A DNA stretch of 64,000 bases from positions 16,430,001 through 16,494,000 of the forward strand of contig OX327702.1 in assembly GCA_946807835.1 (NCBI GenBank). The letters run 5' to 3'. The translations under genes were made by a program, and so were the position numbers. Below are positions 32,787-44,600 of this stretch, one piece after another (positions within the stretch are counted from its first letter, which is position 1; each line of letters begins with the position of its first letter). Below the pieces are notes generated by a model. The model did no database searches. It was not told the DNA's origin and saw only the letters and a list, made by a program, of their open reading frames with translations. The stretch is from Ailanthus altissimus. Lineage: Eukaryota; Streptophyta; Magnoliopsida; Sapindales; Simaroubaceae.

Positions 32787-34441
32787 CGGGTCTATTGGTA
32801 GATCCCATTAATTCACATAGATCACTGTATGTCTATATCTGTATGGTACAGATTGTTGTTCCTAGCTGACCGTGATCTTGGAGATTGTATAGGCATACGG
32901 GTATTCAATTAGAACTGAGTACTGAACAGACTCATAAGGACCTCAATAAACATCCTTTGTTACCGTTAATAGAAGGTCCTCTCGAATTGAGTAGTATACG
33001 TGGTCCTCTCACCTAAGCATCACGGTGGGCTTATGAGTGATCTACCATACTTTAGTTTCACGCATGTCAGAGACTTTTCATGGTCTGACCGCTGAGTGTC
33101 ACTGGATATGGTTTGATGCTCATAGAGTCCAGTGTGTATAGATATGGGATCCATCAACTTATATAAGGAGTGATATATTCAGATGCTCCAAGATAGTATC
33201 TCAAGAAAGTCTTATGGCCATAAGCAGGGAACCCGGAAAATGAGTTTCCATAAGGTTAAACAATATGGCAAAGAGTTTGCTTATATTGTATAGTGAGATA
33301 CCATTCTGGAGATAGGTTTATGGATGATCATATGGCAATTTGACGGTATTGATCTATGTCCCTTCACATCCAAGATAGATATGATGGAAGGACTATATGT
33401 ATGTGTTATGACCTCAGCTTGTATGGTTTCACGCGCTGATTTGTAATATCCGTGACATGTACGTGGGGCATTGCTCACGAACTTATTGAATAGTTTTATT
33501 TGATGAATCGGGCATAGACCTAGGGAGTCTCGTTATATGGAGTATACTAGGGCAAAGTACTGGATTAAATTATTTAATCCAGTAATATCTAGCACACGGG
33601 AATGCGTACATGTCTGTGTTTAAGCGTTAAATACAACAATTAGTCAATAATTGTTATTCACTAATTGTATAATGACACATAGCGCATTGTGGACCCTCGG
33701 TTCAGTTTACCCAAGTGTGGGATTTGGTGGGATCCACTAAGGGGTATACTTGATAACTATTTATGAGGGGCAAAATGGTCATCTCACACTATGATTATTT
33801 AATTGTTAAATAAACATAATATTTTATTTGAATATATTATTTTATAATATTATAGATTTTAATGATATTATATATTTTATTGCGTGATAGTTGTCATGCA
33901 TATTTATATATTTAATATTTTTTATTATTTTATTACTATTATTGCCCTAAATGGCTAAAATTCTATTATTTTAATATATAATATTATTTATTTAATCAAA
34001 TGAGGTATATATGTGTGTATTTTACGGGAAAGAGGTGAGGGAGAGGGGTTTTGAGCAATTGTTGCTTCTTTTGCTTCAATTCCATTTCATTTCCTTTTAG
34101 AGAAAAGAAAAAACATACATAGTCGGCCATTTTAGGGATTAAAGAGTTAATCCCGTACTGGATTAAAGAGCTACTGTTCTAACTCGCCAAGTCCACCAAG
34201 TTGGTGACTAGAGCTGCCTCCGAGTAAGACTCCGAGCGGATTTCGATTTACATATGTAAAACGTTACACGTTCTGATGATTTCTAAACTTTACTTTTGAT
34301 ATATTAATTTGATTAATATATGTTTTATGTGTTGATTGTATGCTTTAAATATTTCGCTGCACCAAATATGTATGAGAAACGTATTTTATTCAATGAACAC
34401 TAATGCACATTCATACACCTATGTATATTTGATCCCTAACA

Positions 34442-34635
34442 TTCTTAGGGGCACTTTTGAAGACATTTGTAAGGATGTCTGGAAGATCTTCCTTCGAATC
34501 AAGAATAAGGATCAGGACATCAGGGATTGTCCCAACAAGAACAGAAGACTTGTTAACTACAGGAGCCTTAGAAAGCCACTGTTCTAGAAGAAAACAAGAT
34601 AGCAAAGGCTCCGCAGTGATAACAGGTTCAAGAGT
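34442..34635 (-). pseudogene. Antisense ORF of the Tat element, segment 2
   Basis: Between LTR A and LTR F the minus strand reads as one open stretch, with TLEPVITAEPLLSCFLLEQW followed by a LILILDSKEDLPDILTNVF segment. It joins PVAAYDT of segment 1 on one side and runs into segment 3 on the other, showing that LTRs A and F were inserted into one coding region. Confidence 0.6.
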
Positions 34636-35582
34636 TGTTGAGATTTATGTTCACGTGCCATCCCATTATTATATGAATATTTTATTTTATAATATTTATA
34701 CAGTACATTACTTATTAAATTGCTAATTACAATCATTAAAATGGTTCAATGCTTGTGACGTTACAGACATTATATAATCTAAAGGAGTTTAGATTTAGTC
34801 TAAAGAAGTTTAGATCAATGCTAAGAATTAGCAACACTAAGATCTATAAATGCTAAAGAGTTAGCATAATCAGTGAAGTCTAAAAGTTAGAACATTATGT
34901 GTAACGGTACAAATACTTGAGAGTATACTAATAATAACATAATTGCAAGAGTTGCAATAGGTGCTAAGAAATGTTATTATGTAATTCTATTATCAAATTA
35001 TATGTTCCTGGTCTTAATTCACCAATGCAGGTCTGTCGGTGAAATCGTTTTACATAGACCAGTGTATATTATACCTAAATTGTCTAGATAGTTATTCTTA
35101 GGTAACCATCTGCTTACTAAAAGTTCGTATAGCATATAAGTTTTTAGTAAAGACTGAATACTAAATAGACTCAACGAGAATCCTAGTAGACATCCCATAA
35201 AGCCATCAATAAAAGGTCTTCTCGAGTTGAGTAGTATACGTGGTCCTTTAACCTGAGTACCACAGTGGACTTGTAAGTAATCCACCATATTTTGGTTCTA
35301 CGCATATCACAAACCTTTCATGGTGCGACCGCCAGGTGTCACTGGGTATGGTCCGATGCTTATAGAGTCTAGTGTGTACAGATATGGAATCCGTCTGCTC
35401 ACATGGATGAGTTATATATTCGGATGCTCAGAGACTGTATCTTAGAAAGTCTTATAGCCATAAGCAACAAACCCAAGGAAAGAGTTTCCCACAAGGTTAA
35501 ACAATATTGCAAAGTTGTTTGCATATATTGTTTATCAAGATACGTGTCTAGAGATAAGTTCGCATATTAGTATATAGGTATT

Positions 35583-37789
35583 TGTTGGAGCTGGTGCTCA
35601 CGTGCCATTCCAATATTGTATGAATATTAATTGTTAATATTTATACAATAAACATTTCGAATAAAGATTGTTAATATCATATTAATATGGTATAATGCTT
35701 GTAACATTAGAGACATTGTTTGATCTGAAAGAGTTCAGATCTGGTCTAAAGGAGTTTAGATCAGAACTAATGGTTATCAAAGCTAAGAGTTATAAATGCT
35801 AATAGTTAGCACTGTTAATAGTTATCAGTTTATAAGAGTCAGCGAGGTCTAAAGAGTTAGAACTTTGTCTATAATGGGACAAAGACCTGAGAGTATACTT
35901 ATAATGATATAGTTGCAAAGAGTTGCAATAGGTGCTAAGAAATATCATTATGTAAGTGTGTCTCAAATATAATGTTCCTGATCTATGATCATCAATGCGG
36001 GTCTATCGGTGAATTCACAATATATAGATTAGTGTATGTCTATATCTGACTAGTTCAGATGGTTGTTCTTAGCTGACCATGAGCTTAGAGCTTGTATAGA
36101 CATGCGGGTATCCAGTCAGGACTGGATACTGAACAGACTTATGAGGACCCCAATAGATATCCTACGAAACCGTCAAAGGAAGGTCCTCTCGAGTTGAGTA
36201 GTAATCGTGGTCCTTTGACCTGAGCGCCACGGTGGTCTTGTGAGTGATCCATCATGCTTTGGTTCCACATATGTCAGAGACCTTTCATGGTCTGACCGCT
36301 ATGTGTCGCTGGATATAGTCCGATGCTCATGGAGTCCGGTGTGCGTAGATACGGGATCCATCAACTTACGTAGGTAAGTTGTATATCCGATGCTCCGAGA
36401 TTGTATTTCATAAAGTCTTGTGGCCACAAGCATAAACCCGGGAAAAGAGTTTCCCACAGGGTTAAACAATATAGTAAAAATGTTTGCGTATATTGTTTAT
36501 CGAGATACGAATCTGGAGATAAGATTATTGGATGAGCAAATGGGGATTTGATGGTGCTGATCTATATCCCCGCACATCCAGGGTATAAATGATGGAAGGA
36601 TTATACGTATACGTTATGACCTCAACTTGTATGGTCTGACACGCTGATTTGTAATATTCGTAACGTATGCGTGGGGCATCGATTACGGATTAATAGAATA
36701 GTTCCATTTGACAAATCGGGTGTAGACCTAGAGAGTCCCAATATGAAATGTACTCTTTGAGCACTTGGGCAGTGTACCGTATTGAATTGATCAATACAGT
36801 ATAATTCAGCAATTACTAAGGTTACGTTAACTAAAGTATATGGTTAAATAGTGGGACCCACTTTAGGTTAACTTGGTAACCGAGTAAGGATATAAAAGTA
36901 ATTTCACTTTATGATTATTTAATTGTTAAATAATTAAAATAAATATTTATTTGTTTAATTGTTAAATAAATGATTTAACTTAACTAAGGTTAAAAGTTAA
37001 CCATAAGGTTAAGTTAGTTAACTTTACTTAATGGTTAAGTAAAGGTTAACCTAACCATGGTTAAGTTAGTTAACTATGGTTAAATTAATTAAATATTTAT
37101 TAACTTAAAGGTTAAGTTAAAGTAATCTAACTATGGTTAAATGTTAACTAAGGTTAGGTTAAGCCAAATGAAATGCAAATGAAATTCAAATTAGTTTGGA
37201 ATTTATGCATTAGTATATAAAGTGAAATGAAATTGAAAATCATAAGATTTTTTAAATTGGTTTTAGTTTTTAGGTTTTGCATTTTGGGAGCCAATTCAAT
37301 TTGAGAAATTGAAATTGTTTGTTTTGTGTTTTAAGTGTTAGAACAACAAAACAAACTAGATAAATGGTTACTAAATGTAATAACTAAAAACAAGATTTGT
37401 TTTATTTATTCAAGAGTTGAATAAAAGGAAAAACAAATTTAATTAAGTTAAATTGTTTAACTTTGAAAAATGTTTAAGAGTTAAACATATATGCTGGATT
37501 AAGATGCTGCCATTCTAGACAATCAAAACCACCCTTGTTGATTGCTAGAATTGATCAAAGATTCATTTCATGGTGGACTTCAAAGAAAATTAATCCAAAG
37601 GCTTCATTGGTGATATTTCTCAATTTCGAATTTAAGTTTAATCAAATGTTATTTTCTGTGTTCATTATATTTAATCTTCCGCTGTGCACATGTATGTATG
37701 AGATATGTATATTGTTAGTATGATGAACACAACCCACATGCAAGCATCCTAAGTTTTACATTTGTACTACCACCCCGAATAACCCAACA
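35583..37789 (+). mobile_element. LTR B, solo LTR of the TGTTGG-type family with GTATT target duplication
   Basis: A complete 2207 bp TGTTGG...CCAACA unit is flanked by perfect GTATT at 35578-35582 and 37790-37794. It is nested in LTR F of the same family, whose sequence resumes at 37795. The termini are those typical of Ty1/copia LTRs. It is the best reference copy for the family, as both ends are defined. Confidence 0.9.
36976..37170 (+). repeat. GGTTAA/TTAACC-rich palindromic array in LTR B
   Basis: About 200 bases built from GGTTAAGTTAGTTAACT and its reverse complement, including AACCTAACCATGGTT. Many overlapping short inverted repeats could form alternative hairpins. Copies A and C do not show an equivalent expansion. 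Confidence 0.7.
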
Positions 37790-39148
37790 GTATTTGACTG
37801 TAGTGATCTATATTCCCGCTCTTCTAGGTTATGATTAGCAGAAGGATTATACGTATACGCTATAACCTCAACTTATATGGTCTACTGCACTGATTTGTAA
37901 TATCTATAACGTATGCGTGGGGCATCGATCTCGAACTCATAGAATAGTTCTGTTTGACAAATCGAGAGTGAACGTAGAGAGTCCCGCAATATGAAGTGCA
38001 CACGTTGTGCACTGGGGCAATATACCAAATTGAATAGTTCAATGCAAAAAATTCTAGCAGACCGAACATTTACTTCGGTCTCCCTTTGGTCGTGCATGTG
38101 TCAAGATTTAAGAGTTAAGTACATCAATTAGTTAACAATTAGTTGTTGGCCAATGGGATATTGACATATGGCACATTATGGGCCAATTATTGCGTGACTT
38201 AGAAATTACCAAAATGACCTTATTTGTTAGACAAATAATACCATTATTTTATTCATTAAAATGTTTATTGAATAATAATAATAATATATGATATTATTAT
38301 TTAAATTGAAGTCAAATAATTTATTTTTAATTTAAATTGGCATGTGTTTCTACCATGATTTAATATGATTGAATCATTTATTTAATATTAATTAAATGAT
38401 AGAATAAGAATAAATGGGTGGCACTTGTTAATGGTAGGCCTTAACATGTTTCTTACTAATGAGAAAGTATTTCTCATTTGGCCTAGATTTATGCCAAGTT
38501 CATCTAAATGATTTCCTATTTTGTTTTGTTTTCATTTGGTTTATTGTAAACAATAATAAACAAAACACTAATGGTAAACATTAACCATGATAATAGAGGC
38601 TATTATATAATTAAATAGGACAAGTGTTGTCCATTAAGTGAAAACAAATAAATGAGCAATATGTTGCCCAATTTGGTGAATGATTCGGCCAAGGCAATTT
38701 TGTAAATAGATGTGAAGTTTTGCTAAAAGTTAGAAAAATCCCCTCAAGTGTTGAGAGCCTAAAAACACACCTCTTTTATTCCTATTCTTTTGGCTACCTA
38801 TATTACAAGATAGAAATAAGGACTCAAGTGTTGAGTCTTCTATTGAAAAATCTGCTATTCTAGCTTCTCCAAACTTACCATGTTGAGGAACTAAAATTGT
38901 GAATAAGTTGCTTCAAGTCGGGTACTCTAATTCGACCAAAAAAAACAAAAACTTGTCAAGGTAATAAATTCTCAATTTTATGTAGTTTACATTTATGAAA
39001 TACATGTAAAAAAATTTTGTGTTTATCATTAGAAAATTAGTATTTCGCTCATCCGCTGCACATATAGGCATGTGATATGTATGCATATTTGAATGATAGA
39101 CACAAACCCACATGCATATACCCCAAGTTTAAAATCACTTACAAAAGT

Positions 39149-40330
39149 ATCATAAGCAGCAACAGGAATAGAATTTGGGAAAAAGGTCTTATCTTCATGA
39201 GCCTTTTCCAAATCCACATCTACACCATAGTAGGAAAAATATCAAATTCGAAGGGAGATGAGGCAACAAGATGATCAACTATCCTACCTTTTGAAGACAC
39301 ACAGATGGCATCCAAATTAATGCCTGCATCAAAGTTATCAGTTAAACAACAATCATGCATAATTAAGGTAAAAATTACTTTCTTTATTTACTATTGCAAT
39401 AAAAGCTCACTTATATTAGGGGAAAAGTAGTTATATCTGAAAGGATGATATATTTGCTTACCGTTTGAGCCTCCGACTTCAACATCCATCTCTAAAGGAA
39501 ATAGAACAGTATTTAGAAGGGTCTAATGACAAGCCAAAAGGGTCCTGAAAGTTTAACCATTAAAAGATAGGTAGGGACCGAGAAATTTGAGGTCCGAAGG
39601 AGTCAGCGTCAGGAGACACTCATCGTAAGATAGAGTAAAAGGTTGATGACCCACACTCTCCCGATGAGCATAATCCCTTAAAAGATGGACATGGACTAAT
39701 TCGTTATGATGAATGGGCTTGTTCAAAAAGAATTTTTTTCAAGAATGTCTCTTGATCGGGAATCTTGGGATGGGATAAATCTGTCTTCTAATCGAAGATC
39801 CCAAATGTTGTAGGAACCTCGAAAGAATACTCAACGAGCTTCCACTCGCTATTGATGCCCAATATATATTTTTTAAAATCGGCTTTCTTGTTGATGAAAC
39901 CATAAACAAGAACTCTCTCACCTTTGGGAGAAAAGTAGTAATTTCTATAGAAACGCTAGAGGTTATAAGAGATCAACACATCAGAGAGAGTAAGAGCACA
40001 TGGAGAGAGAAACATGTAATTAAGAATAAACACATCCCGCAACAAGTAAAAAATGCTATGGTGGAGTGGTAAAGGGGAAAGTATTGCAACATGAAGAAAT
40101 TCTTGGATAAAAGGAAGAAGAGGAAAACTGAAGGAGTTAAGATGTTCCCTGCACTAGGGGACACTGATGGAAGAATGGAATGAGACTCATTATGTAGAAG
40201 ATTTCTGATTTCAACCATTGGAGGGAATTCGAAGATAGATTTCAATTCCTCAAGAGAGTAAGACTAGATAGACCTCGCTATTAAAGAAGATTTTTTATTT
40301 TCTTGAAAAAGAAGAAAGAGCAAAGGGTTT
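39149..40330 (-). pseudogene. Antisense ORF of the Tat element, segment 1 (N-terminal)
   Basis: The minus strand from about 40330 carries the start of the antisense ORF, with low-complexity basic sequence and then RFYRNYYFSPKGERVLVYGF, INSEWKLVEYSFEVPTTFGI and DLEKAHEDKTFFPNSIPVAA. The pattern of an aromatic YYFS block followed by a FFxV-type and a FPTTWG-like segment is common in the antisense ORFs of Tat-lineage elements. Stops and frameshifts are present. The frame continues on the far side of LTR F. Confidence 0.6.
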
Positions 40331-40573
40331 CTTGAAGAAAAAAAAGATTTTGAGAAAGTTTCAAAAATTGAAAATGAAAAGAGAAAGGCAATGATTTAGG
40401 CATTTAAAGGCAGTCGCTATCAACTGTTTTTATTTACTCGAGGAGATGGAATGTTTAGCTGAGGAACAATAACGTTTGAGGAAAAGTGTCTACACGTGTT
40501 GTATGCTGATTAGGTCGAGTGAAAAAAAAACGTGCCTATTTGAAAATGATTTAAAAGCTCTATTTTCTTTACT
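40331..40573. other. Non-coding end of the Tat element
   Basis: Sequence between the antisense ORF start and the purine tract. No gene seen. Confidence 0.4.
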
Positions 40574-40763
40574 TGTGGGGGGACATTTATCGAGCCTATT
40601 ATTAATAATCCCAACAGTCAACTCCACTTAAAATAAAGTCTGTAACTTTTGAAGAGTAAAGATGGACCGAACAAAATCAAGTCTAAACAAAGAAAAAAAA
40701 AAGGATGGACCGAACCATCTTTGTTAAGCCCCAAAAAGGTAAAATGACAGTATCAACACATTT
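40574..40763 (+). repeat. Putative polypurine tract and truncated 3' LTR of the Tat element
   Basis: ACTTGTGGGGGGACATT at about 40571-40587 resembles the purine tract that precedes the 3' LTR in Tat and Retand elements. About 175 bases of possible LTR follow, ending near ATCAACACA. No matching 5' LTR is in the window, so the boundary is tentative. Confidence 0.4.
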
Positions 40764-41339
40764 CATCCTCTTCTTTTAATTACAATTTTGATTTAATTCG
40801 AGCTCCATTAACCTTTAAACTTTATCTAATAAAGATTATTATGTTATCATATGATCGCATAATAATAAAATGATCACATTGCAATGAGTATCATCTTATC
40901 ATGGAAAGATTATGTTGCATAAGATACAAATTCTATCACATTAGCACTATAAAAAGGCATGCATAATAAATCATAAAATATTCAAAAAATAAATAATATA
41001 ACTTTGAATAGGCTTAGAAGAAACAGAGTATTACCCTTTTATAGGAGCAATCCTACATACATCACGTGTTGTTGGATAATTATTAATTTGAGCATTAAAA
41101 TATTTTTTTTTTACAAGAAAATGATGTTCTATTACAATAATTTAAGACAATCAACAAAAACTAAAATATAATTTCTAAAAAATTTCAAATTTGAAACTTT
41201 CATGTGTATAATATTAATTAATACCGTATGGCCCATATATACTACTATACGGTGTACCCAATGCTTGATGAGATTAACGGATATTAGAAGAAAAGCATAC
41301 AAAGCAAGGATTCCATAAGAAAGTTATTTTAGTCCACGG
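40764..41339. other. Intergenic sequence between the Tat element and the TKI1-like gene
   Basis: AT-rich, with no gene or recognised element. Confidence 0.4.
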
Positions 41340-41652
41340 GCTTGCACATTTCCTCACATCAGATTTCTACAAATAATGTACGGGGAAGTACCCAAAAAAG
41401 GTTAAAAATATATAAGAAGTTAAAAGAGAAAAGTACTTCTTCATGTCTATTTTTTGTACAGATGAAGGAGACTCTTCCGTCAGAGAATTTTTCCATGCAA
41501 AGCAAACCAAAACCATCCTCTTGCCTTGCACTGGCCCCTTGTTGAGCATCCTTAAAGTCAGCTAAGCTACGAATATTTATAGCTACGTGATACCACCAAT
41601 GAAGTTCTATGCATTCAGAGAATGATTTCTGGGATCCAATTCAGCAACAAAC
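41340..41652 (-). other. Probable 3' untranslated region of the TKI1-like gene
   Basis: Directly follows the stop codon at 41653-41655 on the minus strand. The true polyadenylation site cannot be fixed by eye. The open frames at 41342-41549 overlap on both strands and are not supported as genes. Confidence 0.35.
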
Positions 41653-44600
41653 TTAACCCTGCCTGCCAATTTTAAAATCAGAAAGGGAAGCAGTTTCTCG
41701 TGCTTCATCTATTGGTGTTTGTTCTTTCTTGTCTAACCCAAAGAACGAGCAATTTTGAAATGCATCCAGACTGCTGGCTATCAGACGGCTCAAACCTCCT
41801 AGGCTATCACTAAGAATCAAATCTTCGCCGCGATATTTTGAGGATGGTATATCCAAATCTAATGGACCTAAAGAGTCAGGCTGCAGAAGAACAGAATACA
41901 AGATCAGGCCAATTACCAAGAAAATGCAACTTAAATGATGTAAATTTAGGAATTCTAATCAATTAGACTCAGAAATTATGGTTCCCCTGTTTCCTATCAA
42001 AACACAGCCGAACAGCCATGTTCTTAGTTGGAAATATAAGTTGCAATGTTAAAAAATAACAAAAGCATGACAGCGATGACAAATAATAAGTGTGATAGAA
42101 ATTATGTATACCCAATATATATCTGTTAAGCCACTGAAATCCTTTACAGAATTGTCCAGGGTATGTGGATCAGAGGCACTCTCATCCATTGGATCTTCAT
42201 GAGCAGGATAGTCAGTAGGCCCCTCAGCATCAGGTAATTCCTGCAGGGACAATAGTAAATTTTATATATGATTCCTTTCCACACTGTTGTTTCTTCTCCT
42301 AGGCAGTAGCATTTCTCAAATAATACTTGATTATGAAATCATACCTCAACGAAGTCACCAGACGCTACTGAACTTGTTCTTGCAATCTGCCTGCCACCTA
42401 CTGCTGGAGGAAAGTCGTGCAATCTAGATACCTCTTGAGATAGAATTGGATTGTTTTGAAATGAGAAGGCATCACATGTTTCTTCAGCATCCCAGATTGA
42501 AGAAGCAAGGGTTGCCAAGGTTGATACAGCTCCCATCTTGTTTTGGTGTCTAGATATATGTGCAGCAATGGCAGCATCAAATGAATCACAGCTGAATGGG
42601 ATCTGCTGAAGACATTCATAACTTTCCCCAACTGGAGATGCATCCATATCATGAGGCACTTCTGAGAGCAGATCTCCAACACTTATGTTGGTCAGACTAT
42701 CTGCCCACTCCCCGGCAGATAGTGCCATATCATTACTTAATCTCACATCACCCTGAAGCATACACAGGAAAGACTACAAGTTCAAAAAATGCTGCGGTAG
42801 ATCCGCTGTTGTGACTATAGATTTTGAACTTCAACAATTGCAATTTCTATATCTAAAAGATGGAACAAATTTTGTTCAATTGATATACATGAAATTCTCA
42901 TTGAAACTTAGATGCTGTTCCTCGTTTCTCTATTGCAAGAGAATAAACATTTTATTTCAACTTTGGCATCTGAACAAACATTTGTAACTTTGAGTTGAAT
43001 AACACAAAATGCTTGCAAGCAAGAAGGAAAACTAGAGGCTAACCCATGAGGTCATACATAATACAGTAAAAGGTGGTAGAAGGCTTCTGAAGAGTAGACC
43101 TCTTCCTTTAGCACAGAAATCTTTTCAAGGAGCATAAGACACACAGGCTATGTTTATAAGTTTGATAAAAGTTCCATGTTTCTTAATAATAGCACTAATA
43201 GCAAAACACTTACAGTCCTCAATGATGCATGAAAGGAGAACCTATAATCAGGCTAGTTTACTAAAAGCATTGAAAAGACCTAATAGTGTAAGAAAGTAAG
43301 AAAGACGGTTACCGCATCTTCCAATTGTCTTGTGATAATCCCAGTGTCAGTCTCCTTCCCATGCCACGATGAATTTGCAGGACCATGGGACTCTGGAAGA
43401 TTATTTTGTGAAGCATTAACATATGTACTCATCTTGTTTGGAACATTGATTAAAGAGGATGAAAATGCATGGTTTTCTTGGACTGAGGTTAATTTATCAT
43501 TATAGGTGTCCACAAGATTCTCAGACTGATTACTAGTTGATGGCACAGATGCAGGCCTTGCATCCATTATCTGGTCCCTCCTATTTTCCACATTTATAGT
43601 ATGCACACCAGCAATACAGCCCGACACTAAAGAAGCTTGTGATGCAGATCCAAGTTCAGTATTGGAAAACCAACCATACCTTCAAATAGAGTATATCAGC
43701 CAGTTAGGAAATCTAGTAATGTAATATGGAAACACTGCATCAAGTAAACATTAATGGGAGAGGAACCTCAAGCGGAACAGTGGCGGGCTTCCAATCATTG
43801 CATACAAATCTGCTGCACTGACAACTGAGTCCTGGGTCCATCTCTGATAACCCATCAGGTTTCCCCTTTGAACATTGTAAGGGAAAAGCACAAGCTCTCC
43901 GGATGCTACACTTGAATTGCCCCATTTGCGATTTAGATGTTCTAATATTGATGATATTTTCTTCCGAGTACTAAGAGTGAGCTCCAGGTGTGGATTATGG
44001 TTATCCTGCGAACAGATGAAAATCAAATTATTTCCTGAACAATTCTCATCTGCTATATATTCATTCTTCATTATAAAAGAAATTCATCCCTACAGAAGAA
44101 CTTCTTTCTACATCATCAAATAAATTTCCTTTTTCGCTCACCATTTCCAGGGCTCTTCGAGTACAATCATCAATCGGATACAGCTGGAGCTTAAGTTTCA
44201 CAGGACCATGTACATTGCTCTCACCAAAGGCATTTTGTGAAGTAGTGGGGAAAGGGGGCAGAGATTTATCAACAGATTCAAGAGCTTTTTGCTCTGAAAA
44301 TTAAATTGGAAAGAATCATGATTAAGAAATTTTATATATTTGTACTGAATTTAATACATGTGACTAACATAGATTGGTGATAGTCAACCTCACCTAGTGT
44401 ACCTTGGTTAAGTTCAACTTCTTTATCAATGGATGTCCGCTCCAAATGCTCAGCAGCATCAGCAACCAGAGAAACCCCAGCAATTGCAGCCTTTTCCCAT
44501 TTTTTATATGCAGCTGATGACACAGGACCTGCTAAGAATCAAATAAACAAACAAACAGATACAAAATCTTAATTTTGCACAGAACAATAATAGTATGCAT

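Larger units (their letters stand above)
20024..34441 (+). mobile_element. LTR A, TGTTGG-type family, split by the Athila element
   Basis: About 2 kb of LTR is split in two by the Athila insertion at 20370-32786. The left piece starts near 20024 (decayed terminus, then GTGCCTACGTGTCATCC as in other family members). The right piece resumes at 32792 and ends ATCCCTAACA at 34441. Flanks ATCTT (20019-20023) and TTCTT (34442-34446) fit a target duplication with one mismatch. It was inserted into the antisense ORF of the Tat element, whose coding sense continues on both sides. Confidence 0.7.
34636..39143 (+). mobile_element. LTR F, TGTTGG-type family, split by LTR B
   Basis: Begins TGTTGAGATTTATG and ends ATCACTTACA. 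Without the nested LTR B it is about 2.3 kb. Flanks AGAGT (34631-34635) and AAAGT (39144-39148) fit a target duplication with one mismatch. There is no internal region, so it is an old solo LTR inserted in the Tat antisense ORF. Confidence 0.75.

Noticed and set aside
36976..37170. Interstitial telomere repeat
   Set aside because: The unit is GGTTAA/TTAACC in both directions, not the plant TTTAGGG repeat.
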